64,000 bases of DNA from Lewinellaceae bacterium (GTDB lineage: Bacteria > Bacteroidota > Bacteroidia > Chitinophagales > Saprospiraceae), in the NCBI GenBank assembly GCA_016710765.1, contig JADJUJ010000001.1, positions 372,001-436,000 of the forward strand. The letters are read 5' to 3'. Position numbers and translations under genes: made by a program. Below the pieces are notes generated by a model, which was not told the DNA's origin, ran no database searches, and was given only the letters and a program-made list of their open reading frames with translations. This document shows positions 28,101-35,501 of this stretch, piece by piece. Position 1 is the stretch's first letter. Every line of letters begins with the position of its first letter.

Positions 28101-29537
28101 GGCATTGCTGGGATCGCAACCGTTGGCGTCCATGCGGCGTACTTTGAAGTGTACAGCGGAGCAGTTGTCGTAAGAGCCATCGTCAAAAGTAGAAGCATTG
28201 ACAAGGATCATACCATTAACACCGAGAGAAACCACGGTGTTCTGGTCACAAACTGCGGCTGGAGGCGACAGGTCTTCCACCGTAACATTAAAGGTGCAAT
28301 GTGTGCTGTTACCACAATCGTCGGTTACAATGTATTCTACTGGTGTTACACCCAGTGGCAGGTTTTGCGCGTAGCCAACCTGACCGAGTGTATCTGGGTT
28401 CCACAGGTTGTTGCCTGGGAAAGAAGTTAGCGAACCATTCAAAGTGGTCGTGATACCATCTACCGTATATTTAGCTACGATAGAAGCAATGCGTGAACAG
28501 TTGTCGGTAATGATGACATCTGGCAGGTCGGTATCAGAGGTACAAGACCAAGGGTTGGTGTTAACCGTGGTATTGTCCGGACATGCAAAGGTAGGGCCGT
28601 CAACATCATGTACTTTGATCACTTGAATAAAGTACAATGGGTTTTGGTTTGGTGGGAATTGGCTTGTAGGCAAGCACCAGTCGTAAACTGTCCAGGTACG
28701 GAGAATTTTCCAGGTACCATCGCAAATTGGCAGGACCTGATCCGTGTAAGCCGTTTGCAATTCGCAGAACGTATTGTTAGGATACAAACCGAACTGAATA
28801 CCAAAATCCAGGATGTAAGGAGAACCCGTGGCACTAGGTGCAGTCACAGGGTTAGAGCAGTCAACCGTAACATCAGCGGGGAAAGAAACGTCGTAAACGT
28901 GCTTGCGCTTGAAGTAGATGTACTGGGTGCAGTTGGATTGGTTGCCGCTGTTGTCGGTAACCGTCCAAATACGCTTAACATAACCGCTCAGGTCAGACTG
29001 GCCGTTGAAAGAAGCACCACAACCGAGGTCGTTCCAGGTGTCGGTATAGTTCTGAGTGAAAGAACCGCAGTTTTCATCGATGGTCGGGTAAGCGGCAGCA
29101 ATACCCAGGGTATTGTCCAGATAGCCTGGCTCGTAATTGGAAACGGCACAGGAAACCGTGATGTTCTGGCAGGTTACCACCGGTGGAAGTTTGTCTTCCA
29201 CGTGGGCGAATCCTGAGCAGGAGTTACCGCTGATCAGATCGCGAACGCGAACCTGAAGGGTAAGGTTGATGTGGGAACTGGTAAGGATCGCTGGAACCCA
29301 TACACCATTGATTTTCATTTCAACGACAAGGTTGCCGTTGGGGCAAGTGCTGGGGGCCTCGAGAACATCATCAGGCTGCAGCGCGTAATAACAACTTTGG
29401 TCAAGAGAAACTTGTACAAGGTTGTTACAAACGAGTGTGCACTGGGCGTTTGCTTGTACGTTCAACATAAGAACAAAGGCAGCAGCCAGTACACCTCCCC
29501 AAAATTTAGCGAAAGAAGTAGAATTCGCTTTTGTCAT
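25158..29537 (-). CDS. large secreted HYR-type protein with dockerin repeats and T9SS type A sorting domain
   Basis: A 1459-residue surface or extracellular protein. After a signal peptide (1-31) come repeated HYR/immunoglobulin-like modules with cysteine pairs, each built around phrases such as DKLPPVVTCQNITVSC, VHDVDGPTFACPDNTTVN and DKIKPVCQSPANVTVSC. Residues of about 1115-1180 carry two dockerin-type F-hand loops: DNDPLNGVTTYDLVLISKHILG-like, then DANKSNSITTYDIVELRKL, with Asp/Asn at calcium-ligand positions 1, 3 and 12. A third GDVNG motif follows near 1230. A beta domain resembling cohesins comes next (AAGDLVTVNFKAAEKVAGFQF), and the last 80 residues are a type A sorting domain (LLQNMPNPVASSTNINFNLP). 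It has its own terminator. The substrate or partner is unknown. Confidence 0.9.
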   Translation of the reverse strand: MTKANSTSFAKFWGGVLAAAFVLMLNVQANAQCTLVCNNLVQVSLDQSCYYALQPDDVLEAPSTCPNGNLVVEMKINGVWVPAILTSSHINLTLQVRVRDLISGNSCSGFAHVEDKLPPVVTCQNITVSCAVSNYEPGYLDNTLGIAAAYPTIDENCGSFTQNYTDTWNDLGCGASFNGQSDLSGYVKRIWTVTDNSGNQSNCTQYIYFKRKHVYDVSFPADVTVDCSNPVTAPSATGSPYILDFGIQFGLYPNNTFCELQTAYTDQVLPICDGTWKILRTWTVYDWCLPTSQFPPNQNPLYFIQVIKVHDVDGPTFACPDNTTVNTNPWSCTSDTDLPDVIITDNCSRIASIVAKYTVDGITTTLNGSLTSFPGNNLWNPDTLGQVGYAQNLPLGVTPVEYIVTDDCGNSTHCTFNVTVEDLSPPAAVCDQNTVVSLGVNGMILVNASTFDDGSYDNCSAVHFKVRRMDANGCDPSNAFDDQVKFCCEDIGDTITVVFRVYDVTVQAGEVSLTYQEDHSNDCMVQVVVQDKIKPVCQSPANVTVSCENFDPSLWAYGFALASDNCCIDTVTTTTNYSQFDTLCNKGTIVRTFRAFDCGGLSSQCTQRIVVNYEQDYYVKFPNDVIVTECNGSGIYGEPTFFGEDCELLGVSHQDEIFTVVPDACYKIERTWTIINWCTYNPNLPCINVPNPNPNAISNHPSNLPGPTVSALGTPTPWNPTVVKINPTDPQATNYSIFWDANANCYKYKQIIKVIDNEAPIFANCPASPVEICDLTANDPLFWNDAAYWDNTIGSHDLCEAPTDLCVTLTDSCSGANVSVRYLLFLDMNGDGVMETQISSTNPPAPNTIPYLGGTPFDNRPVPANQKYRFNIDWTTNGNARTACVRWDNLAQPANLNDNVLQGVVPQLPYGTHKIKWIAQDGCGNESICEYTFVVKDCKKPTVVCINGLSVNIMPTGMIQLWASDFLQYTEDNCTPANQIKIGIQKSVGSTGAFPVDGQGNPITSVTFTCAELGPQAVQLWAIDAAGNADFCETYVIVQDNMGNSTPGNFATVAGAAKMDFNVPTSGLEGANIQILGQAPNGLPPVSFFTNTTNSGTFNFNAIPVSGNYVVTPEKDNDPLNGVTTYDLVLISKHILGLETLGTPYKMIAADANKSNSITTYDIVELRKLILGIYNELPDNTSWRFVKEDYTFADPTNPFASNFPESYDIQSLQTSGMNGADFVAVKTGDVNGTAIANSLVSSEDRSAGTLFFDVDNREVAAGDLVTVNFKAAEKVAGFQFTMNLNGLDLQEIVPADKVSADNFAVFAQDHAITASVDGASQFTMTFRATQAGELSKMLGVSSRITKSEAYQEDGTRYDVAFRFNGQQGAVIAGAGFELLQNMPNPVASSTNINFNLPEASEATLTITNAEGRVVKVVKGEFAKGLNSITLNRADLQAGILFYQLDTKNNSAVKKMIVVE

Positions 29538-29919
29538 GAGATAAGATATTAAATTAATGAAATTAAAGAATTATGGTGGTTAAATTAAATACTACGTTCA
29601 ATCTGAAACAGTGCCAGCATTAATCCATCCAGTAAATGTGGGGTGAAAGTCCGCGTAAGAAGGAGGTGGGAACGCACTAAGCGCAGAAACACAACCGGGC
29701 GGCAATTAACCTTTGTTCAAGGGATGTTAAGCACTTAGGTGCTTACAGGCGGATTAAATCAACAGCAAATGTAATACTAGTCATACTAAAGCTCAAAATT
29801 TTATACCCTTCAGTGTCTAAATTTAACAAGGGCAGGCAAAGATTGATATTACAATATCCGTGCCGATTTGATTCAGGACACGGACATTTTAATAAAAACG
29901 CTAAAAAAATTGAAAAAGA
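29538..29919. other. intergenic region upstream of the HYR/dockerin gene
   Basis: No gene is seen. It holds a small hairpin at 29728-29745 (TAAGCAC/GTGCTTA, 4-base loop) and a GC-richer patch at 29640-29700 inside otherwise AT-rich DNA. I could not match that patch to a known riboswitch. A clear TAnnTTTG core for the minus-strand gene was not found. Confidence 0.45.
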
Positions 29920-30603
29920 TCAGACCAAGTTGTTCTCGTATGCGATTTTAATCAGGTTGGCGGTGCTTTTAACCCCAATCTTACGCATGATGTTTTTGCG
30001 GTGAACGCTTACGGTTTGGTCGCTGATGAACAGCCGCTCTGCAATATCCTTGTTGCTGAACGCTTGCCCGATGTATTGCATAATCTCCATTTCCCGCTTG
30101 GTAAGCCCGTATTTCCGGACAAACCTGTCCTCAGGCATGCTCGCGCCACCAGCACCGTTGTTGTGACGATCCGTAACGGCTACCCCTCTTCCAAGAAAAG
30201 TATTGCCTTCAATGACTTCAGCAATAGCGCGGAAAAGCTCTTCCTTAGAGCCACTTTTAAGGATATAACCGTCGGCGCCAGCCTTGAAGGCAGCTTTTAC
30301 CAGCCGCGGATCATCGTAAACAGTCATCACCAAAATACGAATATGCGGATGAACCCGCTTCAGCTCAGGAAGTAGTTTGAGGCTGTCCTGTTCCAGTAAG
30401 TTGAGATCCAACAAAACAAGGTCAACTGCCTGCTCACGCAGCAATTGCAGCATTTGCTGCCCGTTGCGGGCTATACCTCGAATATTACACTGCAACGGGT
30501 TACCTGGTTGCGACAATACCGACAAAAGCCCTTCAATAAAAATGGGCTGATCATCGGCAACGACGATCTGCAAGCGCTTTGTTAATGGGAGATTGTTGAC
30601 CAC
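29920..30603 (-). CDS. NarL/FixJ-type response regulator with LuxR HTH domain
   Basis: A 227-residue transcription regulator. The receiver domain (about 10-130) has the acidic pair D17-D18, phospho-acceptor D66 in VLLDLNLL, the switch Thr in VMTVYDD and the conserved Lys in YILKSGS. The LuxR-type HTH (about 160-225) has LTKREMEIMQYIGQAFSNKDIAERLFIS and VSVHRKNIMRKIGV. No histidine kinase is adjacent, so it is an orphan regulator. It lies upstream of, and on the same strand as, the surface-protein genes, but with about 380 bases between them. Confidence 0.95.
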   Translation of the reverse strand: MVNNLPLTKRLQIVVADDQPIFIEGLLSVLSQPGNPLQCNIRGIARNGQQMLQLLREQAVDLVLLDLNLLEQDSLKLLPELKRVHPHIRILVMTVYDDPRLVKAAFKAGADGYILKSGSKEELFRAIAEVIEGNTFLGRGVAVTDRHNNGAGGASMPEDRFVRKYGLTKREMEIMQYIGQAFSNKDIAERLFISDQTVSVHRKNIMRKIGVKSTANLIKIAYENNLV

Positions 30604-31062
30604 GGTAGTTCATTTCATTTGTCTAACAACACCAATTTTCATACCATAGTGTTTTTTTATCATGGACCCATGCCCTATTTTGGGTAGTTTTTTTTGAAAA
30701 TACCCAACCCTTCTGCATCGAATTTTTAGGCTTTTGATAAAAGTTGTCGGTCGCGAGAAGCTGAATACCAGGGCGAAAAGAGAAAAATTAACGTAAAGTG
30801 TTTTGAAACACCTCACCGTTCAATCGGCTGATAACATTGCCAATTAACCACCTAAACCACTTGATACGGAGCACACAAGCCAGATCCTTGCGGCCAAAGA
30901 ACCATTTGAAATGACACGTTTTTGCCCGCTTGGCGAAAAAACTCGAATTTCTAATCATTTCTAATGAACATTATTAAAATGGAATGCGCATTTTTGCATT
31001 TTCTGCCTGTATCCTGCAGGGTACCACGCCTTTATACCTTAATCCCCTAATTATTATATCTT
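30604..31062. other. divergent intergenic region between the response regulator and the peroxidase gene
   Basis: No protein gene is credible. A small palindrome, GTGTTTTGAAACAC, lies near 30797-30810. The AT-rich stretch before 31063 must contain the peroxidase promoter, but no exact TAnnTTTG core is visible; TTTATACCTTAA near 31031 is the nearest. Confidence 0.4.
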
Positions 31063-32436
31063 ATGAAAGTCTTTACCCTTCCTGGTTTTGCCCTAACGTC
31101 CATGCTAGGGCTCACCCTTACCCTTGCTTCTTGTAATTCCGAGGAGTCTGTTACCCAAACGACTATTCTCGACGAAGACCTCCGTAATACCGTAGCGGCT
31201 GCCGCTCCAGGTGGCGTTGGCCTTAGTTATTTCAAATTACCGGAAAGCACCGACTTTTCTGCTATTCCGCAAGATCCCCGCAACCCACTCACCGCTTTTA
31301 AGGTGCAGCTGGGCCAGATGCTGTTCCACGAAACGGCCCTTGGCAGAAACCCAATGAACCCCAGTGGGTTCCAAACCTATTCCTGCGCCAGTTGCCATCA
31401 TGCCGATGGAGGTTTCCAGGCCTGCCTTGCCCAGGGTATCGGCGAGGGCGGACTGGGCTTTGGCCAGCATGGTGAAGGTAGATCCCTGAACCCAAACTAT
31501 GCCAACGAAATTGTTGACGTACAACCCATCCGCACGCCCTCTGCCATGAACAGCGCATGGCAAATTGTACAACTGTGGAATGGGCAATTCGGTGCTTTGG
31601 GCATGAATGTAGGTACAGAAGCCAGCTGGACACCCGGCACCCCCAAGGAGAACAATAACTTTGGTTACGAGGGTGTAGAAACCCAAGCCATTGCAGGCAT
31701 AAATGTGCATCGAATGATTGTTGATAAAGACTGGGTAGAATCCTACCCGATGTACAAGGCAATGTTCGATGCAGCATTTCCAGATGTGCCTGTTACTGAT
31801 CGCTACAATCGCATCACAGCAGGGCTGGCCATTGCAGCCTTCGAACGTACCATCATCGCCAACCAATCACCCTGGCAACGTTGGCTCAGGGGCAATGAAG
31901 CGGTATTGTCCGACCTGGAAAAAGAAGGCGCAGCCCTGTTTTTTGGCAAAGCCGATTGCAGCAGCTGCCATACTGGGCCAGCACTCAACAGTATGGCGTT
32001 TTATGGATATGGCATGGGCAACCTGGAAAATGGCAGTTATGGCGCCATTAATATCACAGCCGACAAACCAGAGCACAAAGGCCGTGGCGGTTTTACGGGT
32101 CGGCCTGAGGATAATTATAAATTCAAGGTGCCCCAATTGTACAACCTTAAAGACAGTCCTTTTTACGGGCACGGCGCTACATTTACCAGCGTAAGGGATG
32201 TTGTCGCCTATAAAAACCAAGGGGTAGCACAAAACGCCCAGGTTCCCGGCACACAGCTCGCCAACCAGTTCAAGCCACTTGGCCTGTCAGAACAAGAGGT
32301 AGATGCAATTACTGCCTTTTTGGAAAATGCACTGTACGACCCCAACCTGCATCGGTATGTACCAACCAACCTGCCCAGCGGGAACTGTATTCCAAACAAC
32401 GACACAAAATCAAAAGCAGATCGGGGCTGCAATTAG
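31063..32436 (+). CDS. di-haem cytochrome c peroxidase (MauG/CcpA family) lipoprotein
   Basis: A 457-residue exported di-haem protein predicted to reduce hydrogen peroxide or carry out related oxidations in the periplasm. A lipoprotein signal ends at LTLASC with C24 as the lipidated residue. Two c-type haem sites are present: C108-C111-H112 (CASCH) and C299-C302-H303 (CSSCH), about 190 residues apart as usual for the family. The region between the haems holds IRTPSAMNSAW and FGYEGVETQAIAG; after the second haem, FKVPQLYNLKDSPFYGHGATF matches the conserved distal-haem region. A strong terminator follows. It is divergent from the NarL-type regulator, which could control it (inference from position only). 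Confidence 0.92.
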   Translation: MKVFTLPGFALTSMLGLTLTLASCNSEESVTQTTILDEDLRNTVAAAAPGGVGLSYFKLPESTDFSAIPQDPRNPLTAFKVQLGQMLFHETALGRNPMNPSGFQTYSCASCHHADGGFQACLAQGIGEGGLGFGQHGEGRSLNPNYANEIVDVQPIRTPSAMNSAWQIVQLWNGQFGALGMNVGTEASWTPGTPKENNNFGYEGVETQAIAGINVHRMIVDKDWVESYPMYKAMFDAAFPDVPVTDRYNRITAGLAIAAFERTIIANQSPWQRWLRGNEAVLSDLEKEGAALFFGKADCSSCHTGPALNSMAFYGYGMGNLENGSYGAINITADKPEHKGRGGFTGRPEDNYKFKVPQLYNLKDSPFYGHGATFTSVRDVVAYKNQGVAQNAQVPGTQLANQFKPLGLSEQEVDAITAFLENALYDPNLHRYVPTNLPSGNCIPNNDTKSKADRGCN

Positions 32437-32459
32437 GTGCCCAAAACAGATACCAGAAA

Positions 32460-32504
32460 GGGCGCCATGGCGGAAAAAATATCCGCCATGGCGCCCTGCT
32501 TTTT
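32460..32504 (+). terminator. intrinsic terminator of the peroxidase gene
   Basis: A perfect 15-bp stem (32460-32474 with 32482-32496, GGGCGCCATGGCGGA arm), a 7-base A/T loop, then TGC and five T residues. It lies 24 bases after the stop codon. Confidence 0.9.
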
Positions 32505-32522
32505 GGCAATCAAGGTGAATGG

Positions 32523-33134
32523 CTATGCCCGGTAACAACGCTCAATTGGAGAGCAATGGTCGAGCAAAATATTGCCCCGGTATTTAAATAAGGTTCCAGG
32601 AGCATAATAAGCCTCAAAGGTGATGGAACGCAAATCCCGGCTGGGAACAAACTGAAACTTATACAGCCGCCACTCCTTGTTGTCGACCAACGGCGAGGAT
32701 GCCAGTAAGACTTCCTTTTTGCCCGGTTGAGCAGACCCCCAAACCCGAAGGCGGACCGGCAGGTTGAACCCAACATATTCAGGTGAATTGGCCAGGTAAA
32801 GGGTAAACGTATAACAACTATCTTTTTTTAACGGGGAACTCAATACCTGGCTGACATCTTCTGTGGTGCCATCCTCGCGGGTAACGAGCGCCAGACAGGA
32901 AGTACCATCCTGTGGTTTGCATTGTACGCCCCATGCCCCCGGCATAATGTCGGGCGTGCTGCCCAATGTCCAGGATCGCCATCCGGCAGGAGCAGCCGAG
33001 GCCCTGGGCGTATCCTCAAAAGAAGCGTTGTAAAACCGGATTTTACCCGATTCTGGCTGTTGGCCCTGAACCGGATTGGCCAATTGAAAAGAAAAAAAGC
33101 CCAACACGGGGAAAATGAGCAGATAAAGTTTCAT
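32523..33134 (-). CDS. secreted protein with carbohydrate-binding-like fold, function unknown
   Basis: A 203-residue exported protein. I chose the ATG at 33134 because it begins a good signal peptide (MKLYLLIFPVLGFFSFQLANP) with cleavage near VQGQ; 16 further in-frame codons upstream look non-coding. The mature part reads FYNASFEDTPRASAAPAGWRS, then a cysteine-containing beta-rich domain (CKPQDGTSCLALV, SPLKKDSCYTFTLYLAN, KEWRLYKFQFVPSRDLRSITFEAYY, NILLDHCSPIERC). This pattern is like galactose-binding or CBM-type jelly-roll domains found at the front of some Bacteroidota surface proteins. There is no sorting domain, so it may be periplasmic. It is convergent with the peroxidase gene. Confidence 0.7.
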   Translation of the reverse strand: MKLYLLIFPVLGFFSFQLANPVQGQQPESGKIRFYNASFEDTPRASAAPAGWRSWTLGSTPDIMPGAWGVQCKPQDGTSCLALVTREDGTTEDVSQVLSSPLKKDSCYTFTLYLANSPEYVGFNLPVRLRVWGSAQPGKKEVLLASSPLVDNKEWRLYKFQFVPSRDLRSITFEAYYAPGTLFKYRGNILLDHCSPIERCYRA

Positions 33135-33270
33135 AACCTGAATAATGCGATCGCTAAGATAGGAGAATAACGCCCCATTCACCTATTATTTATGGTAAGG
33201 CACCTTGATATTCGCTAAAAAAAAGGAAATTTGCCCTTCGCAAGTTACCAAATTCAAACCAGGTACCCTC

Positions 33271-34125
33271 ATGGCGCGCAGCAAACCCACCTACCTCTAT
33301 GCTATTATCAGTGTGGCGCTGGTATTGTTCATGCTTGGCTTTTTTGCCATATCCGCATTGCATGCCCGGCAATTGGTGCAGCTCTTTAAGGAAAAGGTAG
33401 ATGTTTGGCTGGAACTCAGCCCCAATCACAGCCAGGAAGATGTGCTTCGTGTTATTGCCGAAGTGCGGCAACAAGATTTTGTAAAGAAAGAAAGCGTCAC
33501 CTTTATTACCCGTGACCAGGCTGCCGCAATTATGCGCAAAGACCTGGGCGACGAAAGCCTTCTTCAGGAGGTGCCCGACATGCTCCGCGATGTGGTGCGT
33601 TTCAATGTAGACGCTGCTTATCTCAACCAGGACAGCCTGCTGGAATGGCGCACCAGTATGCGACAGGATTCTGCGGTGGCCGATATTTACTATGAAGCCG
33701 CCAATATTGGTAATATCGGTGGCAACATACAAAAGCTCGGATGGATCACCCTTGGCCTCGGCTTTTTGCTGATCTTTGCAGCCATTACCATTATCCACAA
33801 CACCATTCGGCTGGCATTGTACACCAATCGCTTTCTGATCAAAAACCAGGAATTGGTGGGCGCCTCCTGGCGTTTTATCAGCCGACCCTTTATCCGAAGG
33901 GGTATCATGAATGGCCTTTGGAGCGCAGCCCTCGCCATCGGCATGTTAATCGTGATGGTATGGTGGGGACAAAAAACCATGCCCGACCTGAAAGATCTGG
34001 AGGACTTGAACGGTATTTTGGCCACATTTACCGGATTGATTGTGCTGGGCGTCATCATTTCAGGACTCAGTTCTTATTTCGTAGTGAACAAATTTCTACG
34101 CATGCGTGTAGACGATTTATATTAG
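33271..34125 (+). CDS. ftsX: cell-division ABC-transporter-like permease FtsX
   Basis: A 284-residue inner-membrane protein that, with FtsE, couples the division ring to peptidoglycan hydrolases. The first helix is near residues 10-30 (YAIISVALVLFMLGFFAI), then a periplasmic domain (about 35-155), then three helices (WITLGLGFLLIFAAITIIHNTIRLALY, LWSAALAIGMLIVMVWW, LATFTGLIVLGVIISGLSSYFV) and a short tail VNKFLRMRVDDLY. The topology and length are normal for FtsX. The ATG at 33271 gives the usual N-terminus; 22 in-frame codons before it look non-coding. ftsE is not adjacent. It starts the ftsX-DUF3098-uppP group. Confidence 0.93.
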   Translation: MARSKPTYLYAIISVALVLFMLGFFAISALHARQLVQLFKEKVDVWLELSPNHSQEDVLRVIAEVRQQDFVKKESVTFITRDQAAAIMRKDLGDESLLQEVPDMLRDVVRFNVDAAYLNQDSLLEWRTSMRQDSAVADIYYEAANIGNIGGNIQKLGWITLGLGFLLIFAAITIIHNTIRLALYTNRFLIKNQELVGASWRFISRPFIRRGIMNGLWSAALAIGMLIVMVWWGQKTMPDLKDLEDLNGILATFTGLIVLGVIISGLSSYFVVNKFLRMRVDDLY

Positions 34126-34214
34126 AACAGGTTTAAACTTAACCTCCTTTAAGCGCAAATGGGTGTTTCAAACGCCCTTCCACAAAAGTATCACCGCAAA
34201 AGCATCACTTTTAC

Positions 34215-34577
34215 ATGGCAAAGCAACCACAACGCCGGACAGCCCCGGCCGCAAAAAAAACAAGCCCGGCACCAGCTCGGCGCCAGGAATCAAAGCGCGA
34301 CAACGTTTTCAGCGCCGGAAGCCGTGAATTCATTTTTAACAAAAATAACTTTGTTATCATGGGCGTAGGACTCCTGCTGATTGTCCTGGGCCTGGTCACC
34401 ATGTCGGGTGGTGCAATGGCTGATCCGAACGAATGGAAACCGGAAGAAATTTACAGCTTCCGCAGGATTACGCTGTCGCCAATCTTTATGTTGGCCGGTC
34501 TTCTGGTGGTCATTTATGGTATTTTTAAGAAGACTAACACCTCCGATCTCATGGAGGAAAATGAAACTACGGCATGA
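34215..34577 (+). CDS. DUF3098 small membrane protein
   Basis: A 120-residue protein with a basic, Ala/Pro/Lys-rich N-terminus (1-35) and two membrane helices (about 46-65 and 88-105) separated by a short loop (DPNEWKPEEIYSFRRITLSP) that is the recognisable core of DUF3098. Its place between ftsX and uppP is a conserved Bacteroidota gene order, which suggests an envelope role, but no function is known. The stop overlaps the uppP start by four bases (ATGA), so translation is coupled. Confidence 0.88.
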   Translation: MAKQPQRRTAPAAKKTSPAPARRQESKRDNVFSAGSREFIFNKNNFVIMGVGLLLIVLGLVTMSGGAMADPNEWKPEEIYSFRRITLSPIFMLAGLLVVIYGIFKKTNTSDLMEENETTA

Positions 34578-35401
34578 ATTGGATCCAGGCGCTTATTCTG
34601 GCTATTATTGAAGGACTAACGGAGTTTCTTCCGGTATCTTCAACCGGCCACATGATTATTGGCTCCAGCCTGATGGGTATAGCATCTGATCCCTTTGTTA
34701 AAGTCTTTACCGTGGCCATTCAGTTTGGCGCCATCCTTTCCGTGGTGGTCTTGTACTGGAAGCGCTTTTTTCAACGGCTTGATTTTTACTACAAACTCTT
34801 TGTGGCCTTTTTACCAGCAGTTTTTTTCGGACTGCTTTTTAAAAAAGTCATCGACCAACTGCTTGAAAACATCGTTGTGGTCGCGCTAGCCCTTATTGCA
34901 GGTGGTGTGGTTTTTCTTTTTCTCGATCAACTTTTTCTCCGCCGCAACAGCGATGATGACAGCAACATTCAAAACTCCGACAATCTGAGTTACGGGAAAG
35001 CCCTTCGCATTGGTTTGTTTCAGGTGATCGCCATGGTTCCTGGTGTTAGCCGTTCGGCCGCAACCATCATCGGCGGCTTAACCCAGCGGCTGAGCCCAAC
35101 GGCCGCGGCCGAATTTTCATTTTTCCTGGCGGTACCCACCATGTTCGCTGCCACCTGTAAATCACTTTGGGATTACACCAAAGAGGGCGCCTTACAATTC
35201 AGTCAGCAGGAAATTGGTTTGCTGCTTCTGGGCAATGTGGTCGCATTCCTGGTCGCCTGGTTTGCTATAAAGTCGTTTATCCGTTTCCTCACCACGCATG
35301 GATTCAAGGTATTTGGCTATTACCGCATCGCCACCGGGGCACTACTACTACTGCTCTGGTACCTTGGCTGGTTTGAAGGCGTTCAGGTAGGTGATTTTTA
35401 G
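34574..35401 (+). CDS. uppP: undecaprenyl-diphosphatase UppP (BacA)
   Basis: A 275-residue multi-pass inner-membrane phosphatase that recycles undecaprenyl pyrophosphate to the monophosphate carrier for peptidoglycan and polysaccharide assembly. The catalytic motifs are E13-x3-E17 in IIEGLTEFLPVSSTGH (with H26) and P156-G157-V158-S159-R160 in MVPGVSRSAATIIGG. About eight helices are predicted. The length fits the family (265-280). Overlap with DUF3098 indicates one operon. Confidence 0.96.
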   Translation: MNWIQALILAIIEGLTEFLPVSSTGHMIIGSSLMGIASDPFVKVFTVAIQFGAILSVVVLYWKRFFQRLDFYYKLFVAFLPAVFFGLLFKKVIDQLLENIVVVALALIAGGVVFLFLDQLFLRRNSDDDSNIQNSDNLSYGKALRIGLFQVIAMVPGVSRSAATIIGGLTQRLSPTAAAEFSFFLAVPTMFAATCKSLWDYTKEGALQFSQQEIGLLLLGNVVAFLVAWFAIKSFIRFLTTHGFKVFGYYRIATGALLLLLWYLGWFEGVQVGDF

Positions 35402-35501
35402 TTCAAAAACGCCTTGAACAGCATACATTTTATCAAGACTTTTTCAACCAGGCCCTGAAAAAGCCAACCTCCACCATTTAATCTTTCCTAGCCAAATTAG
35501 T

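Noticed and set aside
29640..29700. Possible cobalamin-type riboswitch (GGGGTGAAAGTCC stretch)
   Set aside because: The rest of the conserved B12-box sequence is missing and no B12 or transport gene follows on that strand.
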